From positions 27,270,001 to 27,334,000 of the forward strand of contig NW_026947507.1 in NCBI RefSeq assembly GCF_034190915.1: a stretch of 64,000 nt of DNA. Reading direction: 5' to 3'. The DNA is from Cavia porcellus (Eukaryota > Chordata > Mammalia > Rodentia > Caviidae). The position numbers and the translations under genes are program-made. The first letter of the stretch is position 1; every line of letters begins with the position of its first letter. The notes below the pieces were generated by a model, which was given only the letters and a program-made list of their open reading frames with translations, was not told the origin of the DNA and searched no databases. Of the stretch, positions 10,023 to 22,815 are shown piece by piece.

Positions 10023-11374
10023 CTCAGAACCTGCACTATCCAAATATATGAGAATGGAACATAGAAACCTGTCTTTTATACAAGTTTAACAGTTTCCTCG
10101 AAGTAAAAACAGCTAAAGATCACTCTAATGAAGCGTCAGAAAGTAGTAGTCCTTCTGCCTTGCAGTCAAAAAGCCAGTGAGAGTCTGGTATATTCATGTT
10201 CTATGATGACCTTCAAATCATCCAATCAAGATGGATAAACCCAGTGATTGAGACATGTTCATTTGTTTATGTGACTTGAGCCTTTTTCTGGTGCTTTAAA
10301 AACATGCCGACATTTTCCCAAAGGTGATATGTATACTGAGAAATGAACATTTGCTAATTAGCAGGAGAGACAAAGAGACTGAATGAAAAAGGAAGGACTA
10401 CATAACACTGATAATACCTATTACTAGTGAAATTTTTCAGTTTACAAACCAGGTTTCCAATGATGTGACTGTCTGCTGACAATGACCTTAATGGAGTTAA
10501 TGAATGATCCATTAATGCTTAGGTTGGAACTCAAGTTCTGTGACATTTTATTGTAGAAATATATTTATATTACTAAACTATTTGTCATAAATACAAAATT
10601 ATTTTCAATGAATGCAAATTCAAGTGGATGAGAAAATCTGTTTTACAAAAGAAACATATGCAACCACATATTTATGCAGTGTACTAAATTTAATAACATG
10701 TAGTATTACTATGTTGTATAACTTCAACAAATACATTAGTCCATTAGTAATAATCACAGATGAAGAGAAAAGATATCTGCTGTCATTTTGAGCATAAATG
10801 TATTCAGCTTTAGTCCAATGGAAAATAAAATTATGTATAAATGCTTCTAAAGACTGAAAATAAATAACAAAACCACCGAGGGAAAAGATTAAAGAAAACT
10901 AGTATTTCACTTAGTTTAAGGGTGAAATTTTGCTGTAATTTATTGATTTTTACTTTTGTAAAATGATCATGAATAATTTCTTTGTAAAATTCACTTATCT
11001 TGAAGCATAATGAAGGACTGAGTTTAAATGCTCTACTGTGTTTTTTTTTTTTTTGAACTGTATGAAAAAACATCTAGACTGACTTTCTATCCAATTGCAG
11101 GCCAAGACATATATGAAAATTATGTAGGCTAGCAGTTAGCCAGACTGGATTTTAGTCATGCTTCTTTCCCTGTAAGACTATAATATATATGTAATCTTCT
11201 GGAAAATAAGTGTTATGATTTGCAACATATTGAATTTGACCAAAACTATCTCTAAGTGCTCTTATAAATACTGTATCATCCTTTGAATCTATAGGTCCAA
11301 CCTACCTAAAGTTCCCAGAGGGTCAATACTTAAGACTGTATCTATTCCATTTATACACAAGCTATCATGTCAAA
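10023..11374. other. No feature recognised
   Basis: AT-rich sequence with a short T14-15 run near 11,040. No gene or repeat call can be supported. Confidence 0.5.
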
Positions 11375-11855
11375 ATTAGCTCAATGTTTTAGTATTTATC
11401 AAAGTCAAACAATGTTCCCCCTTAAGATAATCACATTTTAATCCCCAAAATGAAACTTATGCAAATGTTATCCTACATGGAAGTATGGCTTTGGAGATAT
11501 GAAAAAGTTAAGGATTTTGAGAGATTCACCTGGATTATCCAATGGACTAATGTTATCACATGCTTTTTGTAAGAAGGAGCCGGGCAGGTCAGAGTCAGAA
11601 AAGGACATGTGACAGTGGAGAAGTCACAGTGACATGAATGAGAGCCATAAAATTAAGACTCCTTCTAGAAACTTGAAAAATCTGATAATTAATTGTCTCT
11701 TAGAGCACTTAGAAAGAAGGAAAACATTGATCCTGGTACCATAAGACTTACTTCAGAATTCTTACCTCTAAGAAAACAAGCAAATAAAGTTGTTTTGTTT
11801 TAGGTCGCCAGGTAATTTCTTGTTAGAAGAGTGACAGGAAACTATTAGAAGAGTG
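11375..11855 (+). mobile_element. Old MaLR/MLT-type LTR, plus strand
   Basis: Signatures in order match the common old mammalian LTR family with 'tcccccaaaattcatatgttg', 'agttaaggatctcgagatgag', 'ctggattat' and 'aataaagttgtttt' blocks. Here they read 'atgttcccccttaagataatc', 'aagttaaggattttgagagatt', 'cctggattatccaatggac', 'aataaagttgttttgtttta' and the terminal 'ggtaatttcttgttag...gacaggaaactattag'. The order and polyadenylation signal support a plus-strand LTR. The exact subfamily is not assigned. Confidence 0.6.
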
Positions 11856-12044
11856 CCATGAGGAAGCCCTATGTGTGATGGACATTTACCAGTTTTTAAA
11901 ATATCTGTAAGTCTCTGACATTCTTTATAGTGAGAAGAGGGTCCACCTCACCTTCTTTTGCATGCATGCTAACATCTGGGTTTTATTTACTGCAACACAG
12001 TGAAAGAGAAGTGAATCTGTATGAAGCTGGAATCTAGAAGTTTT

Positions 12045-12428
12045 CATTACTTTTCTCTTTGCTGAGACAAAATACCTGACAGTCAAAGATAAAGTAGAAA
12101 AGGTTTATTTAGCTCACAGGTTTTAGACATTTCACTCCATAATCCTGGCTCCAAGGTAAGATGGCTTGGTAGAAGAGAAACAGTTCATTGCAGACAGACT
12201 GTAGCAAAGCAGTAAGGGAAAGACAAGCCTCCTTCAGTCCCTTAGATTGTATCTAGACCTTTGGGATTAGGGAAGTGCCAATCTAATCAGTGGATTAATT
12301 TAGTAATTACACACCTTAATCCAAGTATCCTACCATGAGTCACACATATACTAGATACAAAAACCTCTGAAAATGCCCACCTATATGCAGGAGGCTTTGG
12401 AAGGGCATCTAAACACAAGCCATATCTT
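12045..12428 (-). repeat. 3' LTR of the MaLR element
   Basis: It runs from 'attacttttctctttgctgag' to 'gggcatctaaacacaagccat'. It matches the 13.8-kb LTR through most of its length, including 'aaaatacctgac', 'tttatttagctcacag', 'cactccataat', 'cagttcattgcag' and 'gggattaggg'. Because the element is on the minus strand, this low-coordinate LTR is the 3' copy. Confidence 0.85.
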
Positions 12429-13842
12429 TTAACCCTTGGCCTCCTAAAGATCATGCACATGCCTTTATACAAAAAGCATTTAGACACCTTCAAGAGCTGA
12501 CAAAGTCCTAATCAGTTCAGCATTTCTGTAAAGTCTAGTTCCAAAGGTTCCCCTGAGCTTCAAGGCAAATTCTTAGCTGTGAGACCCTGGCAAATGAAAA
12601 GAAAGTTAATCACTTCCAACATTCAGTGGCACAAGACAGACATTTCCATTCCAAAAGTTACAAACAGGGTATAGCTAGGAGTGGAAATGAAGGAAGTCCA
12701 AAATCCAGCGGGGGAAACATTAAATCCTACAGCTCCACTTCCAGCATCCCTCACAATCTATGGTTAAGTTGTAAATTCCAAAGGGCTTGGGCAGCTCCAC
12801 TTCTAAGGCATTTTTGGTGATTCTTTGAATCATCTTCCTTGGTGCTTCTCTTTGCCTGGCTATGTTCTCTCTTTGCAGTTTTTCTCAGACAATCCTGGCT
12901 TCTTCAAACTTCTGGAATCCCCAGTACACACTCACAACTTTGCATACTGACTCTCAGAGACTCACTGCGCGGCCTCCCAGGCCTTCTTCTGAAATCTGGA
13001 TAAAACCCTTCCTGACCTCACAATGCTTACATTCCGGATGCACATAAAAACAGCACCATATTGATGATAGAAAGGTCTGAAGCTGGAGTGGTAGCCCGAC
13101 TTCTCTTGGCTGTGGGGTTCAAGAGCCTATTAAGAAATCCCTAGGCAAAACCTCCCTCTGCTGCTACCATTCTGGAACACAGTGCCCTTGGATTCTCTTC
13201 TCAAAGCAAAGTCTTTCATTCCTGCAATTCTGAGGTTGCAGAGGGTGGAGTCTTCTGCTTCTTGGGATGTCCTCAAGCCATTTCTCTATTCTTCTTTTCC
13301 TTCACAGCAATCAAGATTTCATTTACTTCCGCTTCACAGTCAACAACTGTACTGGAGCTTACTTTCTGGTTAAATTCAAAACATTTTAAATCATTTTGCT
13401 GGCCTCTTTGTTCTACATAGATCAGATAAAAGTCTCTAAAAAAGGCCATGCCATTGCCTCAGTGTTAAATAGCCTTGAAATTTCTACTGCCAGATTAATT
13501 AGTCTGTCATTCTTAATCTCAGTCTCAGGCAAAGTCTCTGCATGTGAGTAAAATGCAAACCAACCTTTTGCCAAACCACAACATGTATTATTTTCTGGCG
13601 TCCAACAACAAATATAGTCTTTCATTTCAGCAGAAACCTCATAAACCTGGTTTTTACCTGTAGCATTTCTGTTAGCCTTCTGGTCTTTTGAGCCCTGAAC
13701 AGAATATTTCATCAAGTACATTCTATTTTTTCAGCCATCTTTTCTAAATCTTTCCAGTAAGCCAGTAAGCCAGTGCCAAAGACTTCTCCATCATGTGGTC
13801 AGTTATAGTCATAATAATGACTCCACTTCTCTGGTTCTACTT
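12429..13842 (-). mobile_element. MaLR internal region, decayed
   Basis: Non-coding remnant between the paired LTRs. The THE1-type internal blocks listed for the whole element occur in the expected order on the reverse strand. The gag-derived part expected in MaLR internal sequence is broken by many stops. I see no envelope-like or polymerase-like sequence. Confidence 0.75.
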
Positions 13843-14217
13843 CTTAGTTATTCTTCTCATTGTTGAGAAAAAATACCTGACTGTTAAAGTTAAATGGGGA
13901 TAGTTTTATTTAGCTCACAGTAGAGGTTTCAGTCCATAATTAGCTTCTCCAAGGCAGGATTTTCGGCACAGTTCATGGCAGGCATACTATAGCAAAGTAA
14001 CAAGGGGAAAGCAAGTCTCCTTCCACCTTTAATATTGGATTTAGCCACTGGGATTAGGGCAGCACCATCCAATCAGTGCACTGATTTAGTAATCACCCAC
14101 TTTAATTCCAGTACTACATCATGACTCAATCACACACTCTGGATGTAGCCACCTCTGAAAAAACCCACCTATGACCAACTGAAGCTTTGTGGGGGACATC
14201 TAAACACAAGCCAGAGC
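13843..14217 (-). repeat. 5' LTR of the MaLR element
   Basis: It runs from 'cttagttattcttctcattg' to 'gacatctaaacacaagccag'. About 375 bp, close to the 384 bp of its partner. Small differences ('caaggtaagatgg' against 'caaggcaggattt') show that the two have diverged considerably since insertion. Confidence 0.85.
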
Positions 14218-15170
14218 ATAAGATCATAAAGCAAAATTAGCCGTAACTGTGTTTTGTGTTATTATTGTCACTTTGTGTCTTTAGCTCTTTTATAAGAGTT
14301 TCAACCTCTTCAACTACTTTGAAGAGTTTCAGAGTCACAGGGCTGTGGAGAAGGTACCACATGATGATTCAAGCCAATTGTTTTCCAGCAAACAGTCACA
14401 GAAGTGAGTCATCTCTGCCATCAGTACAGCCTTCGGATGATCGGAGCTATTGACTGAACTTTCAGAGAAGCCCCAGTCAAGAACTCTACATGACCTCACC
14501 CCTTCACTGTAACAACTGATGTACAAAATCTTTCTACATATTCTGAGTAGTTGTTTTGGTCCTTTAAGTGTAGGGTAAAAATGTGAATTTATCAAATAAA
14601 CTTCTATAATTAAATACAAGCAGTGCATCAACCGCTATACTTCAGTTTCAAGGAATATGTCACCAACTTTAGTAGATTAAACTAACAATAGTCACACATT
14701 TTTGACTTCCACATAACCTCTGTTCTCTGCTTTAGTGTCTCATAGCTAACAATAATCTCATAAGGTCACATAGGAAGCATACTTTTAAATTTGCTGTCCT
14801 ATTTCATCTTTGATTCAGGCATTGTGTCTACTATATTTTCTTTTTTGCCAAGAACACTATGAACCACCCTACTGCCAAGCATAAAGTCTGAGCCAACACC
14901 TTTCTCTTTCTCTTTCCATCCAGTCACTAAATCAGGTTATTATTTGTCTTAACATTTCTCAATTGAGCTTCTTTTTCTTAACTACTAGTAGTTCAGTTTT
15001 CATTATGAACCTTTATATTTCCCACTTGGAGTACATAAACTATTCCAAATTTTTTTCTTCCAAATTCTGCGACTATATTATTATTCTAATTTGTAAAGAT
15101 AGTTTTCCATGATAATACAAAGGTTCGCAGTACCTATTGATAGTAAAGTTGCAAAATTTTAGAATTCAGG
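14218..15170. other. No feature recognised
   Basis: AT-rich DNA without a supported gene or repeat. Opposed short frames at 14.26-14.63 kb overlap and lack motif support. Confidence 0.5.
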
Positions 15171-15311
15171 GCTGAGGATTTAACTCAGTGGCACAAGTGC
15201 CTTTCAGGCAAACAAAAGGTCTTAAGTTCAATTCCCAGTACAAAAAAAAAAAAAAAAAAAAGAAAAAAAAAGAAAAAAACAAACAAACAAACAACAACAA
15301 CAACAACAAAA
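15171..15311 (+). mobile_element. ID SINE with long A-rich tail
   Basis: The body 'gctgaggatttaactcagtgg' ... 'caagtgcctttcaggcaaac' ... 'gttcaattcccagtac' is a tRNA-Ala-derived ID element with A and B boxes. The tail evolved from poly(A) (15,242-15,260) into (CAAA)n and (CAA)n up to 15,311. A tail this long suggests fairly recent activity compared with the other ID copies here. Confidence 0.9.
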
Positions 15312-15371
15312 AACCCAAAGAAATAGAATTCTTGTTTAAGTCAATTTACTGTTGGTTTGATTTTGCCAGCT

Positions 15372-15830
15372 GTCTGGGGATGCAAAAACAAGAGATGGCT
15401 GCACAGTCAGGATCTTCTGTACACTTGTTTATCTCAACAAGTGCTATGGAGTCTGCAATGTCTGTGCCCAGGTGGTGGGCTGAATAGTTGTGCTGAAAGC
15501 CTACCATATAGAATCCTAAAGAATGACACTAAGTTTTGAAATATAAGCTGTTGTTTTTTAGCAAATTCTGTAGCAACTGCTGTGCCAATTCAACAGTGCT
15601 TTCTCCCACTGGAATCTGATAGATGATGAGTGCCAAACTTTTAGATTCCAATCATCTGTGAGATCAGAGCTGTACATCACACCAGGTGACTTCACTTACA
15701 TCTAACCACAGGGTCAGGAAGATCTGGAAGCATCACTGGGTAGAGTTTGCATTTGTGAAAGGTAGCTTGAATAGCTTTGCAAGGCACAAAAAATGTTGCA
15801 ATTTCTTGATAGCTTCTTATGTATTTGTAG
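15372..15830 (-). pseudogene. Possible degraded coding sequence, unrecognised
   Basis: On the minus strand, positions 15,655 down to 15,375 can be read in one frame with two stops as a protein-like string including 'GESTVELAQQLLQNLL' and 'TDIADSIALVEINK'. A second frame upstream (about 15,830-15,700) gives 'KLYPVMLPDLPDP'. I cannot place it in a family. It could be a decayed processed copy or chance. There is no poly(A) or duplication to confirm retroposition; the neighbouring ID element is on the other strand. Confidence 0.2.
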
Positions 15831-18789
15831 CAAGTTCTGGGCATCAATTAAGTGAGTAGAAAACAAAAGTGAGCTTTTCTTACAGAAAAGATGTGGTTGT
15901 ATGAATTGACAATTATCTACTGTTATATTACAACTCTATCTGGGGTAGCCAAGGAGGACAATGGAGAATGGAAATTTTCAATGAGAAAAAATTTTAGAAG
16001 ACTTTTTAAATCTCATATTTTCCTTATTTTTGAAAATAAAGATTGCTAAATGTAAAAAACTAATAGTTTCTGAGACAACTAAAGGCACAAGAGGAAAAAT
16101 AAGGGATAAATAAACTTAAAGGAAAATTTAGGATTATATTGGGTTTTCAGATTAGGCTGAGTTGATATTTGTATCAGAGAGGAGTCCTTACTACAGAGAA
16201 GATTCACCAAAGTGCCTTTAGGCTTGGATGGCCTTCACCACAAATAAACCACTTTATAATTCCTATTGATATTTCTGTGTATTCCCATCAATTTGCTTTC
16301 CTAGACTCCTCACTGTGTGCTTGTATTTACAAACCAAATGAGCACAGAGGTAGAGATGGAAAATATGTGTGGGATCAATAATAAAGAACTGACTTCACTA
16401 AGACTGACTTAGTCACTATTCATTTGAGCCTAATATGGTCATACTTCAGGAAAACTAACAATATCAGGTATTAAGTCATATCATACTAGAGCCCCTGGAG
16501 AAGTAAAGGGAATTATTTGTCTTCAATCAAGTTAACACATTCTGAGATTTATTTTAGTTTTGTGTTCAACATATATATCTTCAAAATTACAATGCTTTGA
16601 TTTTCTCAATGACCTATGCATGACTGTAGGATTCTATATACAGGGTTGCTACCAAATGAGTAGATCCCATTTTAGAGAGAATTATAAGCAAAGGGATAGC
16701 AGCTATGTTGACTCCATCCTTAGAACTGAACCTAGCATTAAACCCTGTAGAGCAGAGGAGTGCCTTAATAAAATACAAATAGACATCATCTAGGAGAACA
16801 AACTTAGTGAATGTGGGATATTGTCTAATGTATTCATTGGATATCTAGATCCTTCACATACATTGAAGAGCCAGATAGTGAAATTCTGACTTCCTAAGAT
16901 AATTTTTGGAAGAAGGATTCGAATCTAAAACTCAATTTCATTTGAGTTTGATCATAATTTTAGTTTGTGTAAAACTTACATGAAATCTCTTATGTAAGAT
17001 ATAGATTCTATATTTTCCATTTATTAAGACTTTGTCTCCTTACAATTTCCAATCCATGTCTAAATAATGCTTTTTGAAATATACCACTTTATTCTTATGT
17101 TTTAAATAGAAGAATGCCTTTAAAAATAAAGGCAAATGATACCTTAATTTGATGATGTAATTGCTTTGACCTAAATTATCGCTTATACTACAGCAATGTA
17201 AAGTTTAGAAGTTATAATATCAAAAATCTTTGCCATCAAGTTTCAGTTATAGTTTGCGCCTTAGAGGCAACTGTGTTAAATTTGGGAGAAAGGAAAATAG
17301 GGACTGCACTATTCTGTCATCAGCAGGCTGTCGGTATTGGGAGAGGAGCCATGAACTTTCCTCTGAGGCTCCAGGCATCTGCCTGAGAATTATCCACATG
17401 GGACCCGCAGGTGGCTAATTTCATTGGCAAAGTTTACCTTTTACCACTTCAATTCAGGAATTCCCCCAAATTTTCTTAATCTTTATTCTTCTGTCCTATC
17501 AGTATTTCTCTCTACTTAGAATACCTAACTTCTTTTTTGGTAACTGAATCATACTAGTAAAATGCTAAATTAGGTTTGCCAATACATACGTCACCAAGCA
17601 AACAGAATATCAACCTACATAAAAATTTCCTAAAGGACCATCATGTAATTATTTTATAAGAAATTTCACTAGTATTCCGAAACACAGTGGGAACTGTTTT
17701 ACCAGGCTCACTTTCCTTTGGCATAAGGTCAATAGCTGCGTGATCAAGTATGCAGGTGTTTAACATTCTGGTACTTGGGCTACTGCAATGGCTCTCAGGC
17801 TACGCTCCAGGATAAACAGGTGCTCCTCTGCTTAGACCAACATGTTTTGAAAATAAAATGAATAATGGAATTCTTCCAACTTTCAGGAGAAAATATATAG
17901 ACTTTTTAAATGAATCGACAAACATTCAAAATGACAATAATCCTGAAATTTTGTGTTTGCTTGTATTCAATGACATACATAGATAAAACTGAACTGGGAC
18001 AAATTTAACTGTTTCTAGGTCACTAGTATTTAAAACAATCAAATCAATAATCATAGATCAACCATAGATAACCAAAAAGTGATACATTTATACATTAGAA
18101 TACTACTTATTGGTACTAAAAGTTTAATAAAACATAATAAATAGTACTAAAACTGCCCAAAGTATTATAGGGCATACGATCATACTGTAGTTAGATGGTA
18201 AGCTTCATGGATACTAGTTGAAGGCAGAAGATTTCTGAATCAATTATGAAAGATAGTAATAAAACAATACCAATAACCACATTATCAACATTTTAGTTAT
18301 AGTTCTTTGAGCATGAATCCACAAATTAAGAAAGCAAAAAAAGCTGCATGCTCAGAGGACTGTGTTATAGTGGAGGAACACTGAGTTTAAACATTCAAAA
18401 ATAACAATAATTATCATTTGCTCTAGAGGGAGATACTCTATCTTCCAAACATATTTGCCATAGAAAATAATTAAAAATTTAATCTGGAACAAAATACAGT
18501 TAATATAATGCATACAAGGCGTGAAATTATGAAAGATTCATAAAATTGTCATTCAAAAATAGGAAAATAACAATACTGATACTAATAATTTGTCAATAGA
18601 ATACTGATACTATTAATTTTTAAAACCTAATTAAAGCCTTTTAGTCATTTTTTAAAATTAAAACTCAGTCTATAAAAGATAAAATCATTTAATTTTTGCC
18701 TAGTAGGAAAAATTCATAAATGAGTTGTATTTTGATGTAATTCTTGCCACTAGAGATCTGGAATAAACATATGGGGGAATTTGTGGTTT
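15831..18789. other. No feature recognised
   Basis: About 3 kb of AT-rich DNA in which I can support no gene, RNA or repeat. Several 60-77-codon frames are present, as expected by chance. Confidence 0.5.
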
Positions 18790-19393
18790 GGTGTGGAGGA
18801 AATGCTTCCCTCCAGGACTTCAAGGTAGGTAACCTCTATCATGGACCCCAGAGATTTTCACCTTCTGGCACCTCCTTCGAAATTTAGGCTAGACAGGTGG
18901 GTTGTGTCCATCTCAAAAAAGTGGCATAAATGATGAGATGTCACCTTTGGTATTACATTTTTACATTTCCAAATCACATAGTTCAGATGCATTTTCTTTC
19001 CTCCTCATCACTTGTTTTAAGGAAAGCAGTGACAGTGCTGTAAGGTGTCCTGTTTGAAGCCTATGCGGAAACTAAACAAATTCTTTAGCTTATCATCAGC
19101 CAGAAATTGGCATGCTCGGGTCAGCAGGTCACAAGGAACTAAGAAATCTACCCAACATGCCAGTGAGTGAGCTGAGAAACAAATATTCTCCAAATAACTT
19201 GCTGATGAGAACACAACTTCAAATAATATTTCAGTAAGACTTGTGAGGTACTTTGAGACAGTGTCAACCCAGCTAAGTAATATCTAAATTTTTGTCATAC
19301 TGGAAGTAAGAGATAGTTTTGTTTTTGTGTTTGTTTTAAACTCTAAAAGGATGTGAAATAATTTGTTATATAACAATAGATAATGAATATCCA
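18790..19393 (+). mobile_element. MLT1-type MaLR LTR, plus strand
   Basis: Long decayed LTR. Signatures in order are 'catggaccccagagattttc', 'aatgatgagatgtcacctttgg', 'gtgctgtaaggtgtcctgtttg', 'ccaacatgccagtgagtgagc', 'tgtcaacccagctaagtaat', and the end 'gttttaaactctaaaaggatg...aatttgttatataacaatagataa', which matches the MLT1 terminus 'gttttaagccactaagtttt...taatttgttacgcagcaatagataac'. At about 600 bp it is near full length for MLT1 when indels are allowed. Confidence 0.75.
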
Positions 19394-19934
19394 TACTATT
19401 AGTGACAAGTTGGGTGCTGCCAAAATGAATACTTAAATGAGGTACAGTAGTGACTTCCTATTATTTTTTTTTTTCATCTTTTGGAAGTTTCAATCAGTTT
19501 GGGACAGCCATGATCTGAAAATATGAAGTAGAAAATATCCTATATAAACATTTAATAAGGTTTGAATTGCATGCCATTCTCAATAGCATAATATAATTTC
19601 ATGTCTCTCCCTTCTTTCCCATGAAGGTGAATATCCTTTTGTTATGCATTGCCAGTCCTTAAATGTCTTACTAGGTTGGTTGCCAGAACTCTCCCTACAT
19701 CCCAGTGCTTATGTCTGGTCTAGAAGGTCAGTAGTAATTGAATGTTATGTAAACATGCCTATGTCATTTACACCACTCCTCATCACATAGGTATTGTGTC
19801 ATCACAAGAAGCAGAGTGGGTACAGAATGATAACATATATTGAGTGAAAGGAGACCGCATTCACTTAAATGTTTTATAATATGCTGTCACAATTGTTGGA
19901 TTGCATTATTGTTGATAATTTCTTACTGTGTGTC
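19394..19934. other. No feature recognised
   Basis: AT-rich spacer between two MaLR LTRs. A short T9 run lies at 19,465. Confidence 0.5.
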
Positions 19935-20304
19935 TTAGTTTCTTTTCTCACTCCTGAGAAAAAATACCCAATACCAAAAGTTAAAGGAGGAAAGCATGGT
20001 TTAGCTCACAGTTTGCAGAAGTTTCGGTCCATAATTTGCTGACCCCAAGACAGGGTGACACATTCCAAGTGTCAACAGTTCATGACTGTGGAAGACAGCA
20101 AAAACAACCACAGAGAGATACTAGAGTCTTTTCCTCCCTTAGGTTGCATGCAAACTACCTGCCCGACAGCAGATGTAGGACTCACACTCACAGTCCCAGC
20201 ACTAGATAGTGAACCAGTCACAAACTTGGATTAAGCCACTTCTGCAAAGCTTACCCCATGACTATATGAGGCTTTAGGGGACATCCAGATACAGACCATA
20301 ACAC
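19935..20304 (-). mobile_element. MaLR LTR (MT/ORR1-like), minus strand
   Basis: It runs from 'cttagtttcttttctcactcc' to 'catccagatacagaccataaca'; in sense this gives the typical TGTTATGGTC... start. The interior has 'gagaaaaaatacccaatacc', 'tttagctcacagtttgcagaag' and 'cggtccataatttgctgac', shared with the 12.0 and 13.8 kb LTRs. No internal region is attached, so it is a solo LTR. Confidence 0.85.
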
Positions 20305-22815
20305 TGTGCTTAATGCATAAATTAAACCTTAATATAAATATGTAAATAATGTAAGAATCAGGCTGCGATTGCATCTGAGGATTTAGGCATCCACTGAGAT
20401 CTTGAAATGTATATTCTGCAGGTGAGGGGAAACTCAGGCAGTGGCTTTGAAACCTGGCAGTGCGTGGCCTCAGGAAGGACCTTAAAGAGTGACTTACTAT
20501 CAGCAGACCATTCTCAGAATTCTGAAGACTGGTTCACAAAAGGGTCTAAGGAACTTGTTATTGGAAACTACAGAAAGGTAAATCTGCCTCATATAGTTTC
20601 AGAAAGATTTGCAACTGCCTGCACTAAAATGCTAAGTAAAAAATGTCCCTAATTACCTGAGTGCTCTAGGTAAAAACATTTCTAAGGAAATTGTTGAACA
20701 CAATGCTTCTGTTTTGTGTACAGTAGGATGTGAAAATAGAAGTTAAGTTGTGGAAAGAACTGCTTGCAGAAAAGAGTGAAGATTTGCTGGCTTTCAAAGT
20801 ACTTAAACTTTCCAAATGACAAATGATACCAAAATTAAGAACTGGCTACTGAACAAATATGGAAACTAGAACATCACAAGGAAAAGAAGGTCTAGGAGTG
20901 AAGCAGAGGACGTGACTGGTAATGCTTTTTTAATAGGAAAGACCAAATGTTGTACCAAATCAAAGTTTCTTTAAGGATTAAGGATCAGCTTCAAAGATCC
21001 TTTCAACAACAACAAAAATCTTTAGCTCTAGGAAGCTTAAAGTTGCTATTTCTCAGCAGTCTCAGTTGGAGTACAGTGCAAGCAAGGGAAAGGCTTATCA
21101 CAAAGGCTTGTGACTGTGGCTTCTGCATCTAAATAAATAATCCTCATAAAGAAGCATAGAAGGGACACTGATTTTAACGGAATTATATCCACAGAAAGCA
21201 AAATGCCTTTGCCTGAAAGAGAGAAAGGACAAATGAAAACAGATATCGAGCTCTTAAAATTTTACTAAAAGGAAACAGGTGGAGAAAACTGCTCGTCTAT
21301 CCATATAGTCTACTTTCCACAGGGAGGAAGAGGGAGGCAGAGATCAGAAACCAGAGCATTTGTGCAGAGCTCTGGGTCGGTTAAAGCGAAATGTTTCTGG
21401 ACTTGAAAAATAACCGGGGATTAAAAAAAAAAAAAAAAAAAAAAAAACAATTGTTAGTTTAGACTTCACAATTACTACAAGTGAATAAATCCTGTGTACC
21501 TCACATCATTATTGTTATAATTAAAATAATATTTTGATTAACACATAATAATTGTATACACTGTCAGTCCTAAAAAAATTAGTGTTCCCAAAGCATAATG
21601 TCATTTATTTGAGAATAGCAGGACACTGATAGGAACACGTGTGTGGTAATGAACTGTTTCATATTCAATGAGACTGTAGCAAAAGGAAGATTTTAAAGAC
21701 AAAAATGAGGAGTACATTGGAGTTTTTTAACATAGTCCTTGACCACGTAGTGACTAATAAGAATGGCACCAGTCCGGGGGCAAGCAGTCGCTAGGCAGAT
21801 AGATATCCTGTAGAGTATGTTTTTACATGATTGTGGTATCTTTTCTGCAACCTTGTGGTTCTAGAAGTCGCTTGTGGCAGTTATTATCAAGTAATTTTAT
21901 TCACTGTCTCCCATTTTTATTTACTCTTTGAGATAGTGTAGTTCCACTTTGATTCTGAGAATTTTCATATTTCTTTCACACACGTTATGGAATGTGATGT
22001 GAAGCTTTGAATGATGTGTACATTGTGGATTGACCAAGTTAAAGTAATTAGGATATGTAAACCTTAAATATGTGTCACTTCCCCAGGAATGTTTACTGCA
22101 CGTATTCTATTTCTTCCCCAACATTAGATTGATGTGTGAGACAGATTACTTGTCAGTTTGATTAAATAGACCTAAAGATAAACAGAAGTGCTCTCCAGAA
22201 ATGATATGCAACCTTAAAACTGACACCTTTATCTGCACCAGAATCTAGTTGAAGTAATGAGAGTCTATACTTTAGCTAATGCTCTAATAATATGACATCA
22301 TTATAAACCTTGAGACAAAGTATGAATATCTTGCCTATAGTTGGGATGTAAATTATTGGAATCAGAGAACAAAGTGGTAAATAAAAATAATTACTATAGG
22401 CCTAGAAGACTTAGTTCAAGCTTCAAGTTTTTACATTTATCAACTATGATGATTTTTTTACTATGATGATTTAAAGAAAATGTTTAGCCTACTTATAAAT
22501 AAATGTCCTTAAAATTATATTTACTGTACATGATACTCAACAATTATTTGTCATGACACTCTAGCAAAGATCTCTGGTAGTAATTCTAGTTTTTTACTTC
22601 ACATTTCTCTTTCCACTCTCATAATTTCTGCTAATTTTTATTAGCGGCCCTGGATCACATTCAGTTAATCTCACTAATTGATGTAGTGCTCTATGTTCTC
22701 CTTTTAGGCTACCAGGAAGCCCACTAAATACTTGGTAGAGAAATGTGACAGCCCTGTACACTTTTTTGGAAAACTATAAGCACAAATTAATTTTAGGTTA
22801 TTAACATGTTTTGTT
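20305..22815. other. No gene recognised; includes a poly(A) tract
   Basis: The block 20,390-21,447 is less AT-rich than its flanks and ends in A25. That could mark a retroposed transcript on the plus strand, but no polyadenylation signal precedes the A tract, no family is recognisable, and I see no target-site duplication. The rest is AT-rich with nothing to report. Confidence 0.4.
21423..21447 (+). repeat. A25 homopolymer
   Basis: Twenty-five consecutive A. It may be the tail of an unrecognised retroposed sequence upstream. Confidence 0.95.

Larger units (their letters stand above)
12045..14217 (-). mobile_element. Complete MaLR element (LTR - internal - LTR), decayed
   Basis: Two LTRs in the same orientation flank about 1.4 kb of internal sequence that resembles the internal region of THE1/MST-type MaLR elements read in reverse. 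Recognisable internal blocks are 'cattcagtggcacaagacag', 'ttccattccaaaagttacaa', 'ccaaaatccagcgggggaaac', 'gggcttgggcagctccactt' and 'ccattctggaacacagtgcc'. MaLR elements are non-autonomous relatives of ERVL, mobilised in trans. The element is about 2.2 kb, within the usual MaLR size. No long open frame survives. The target-site duplication is not resolvable by eye. Confidence 0.85.
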
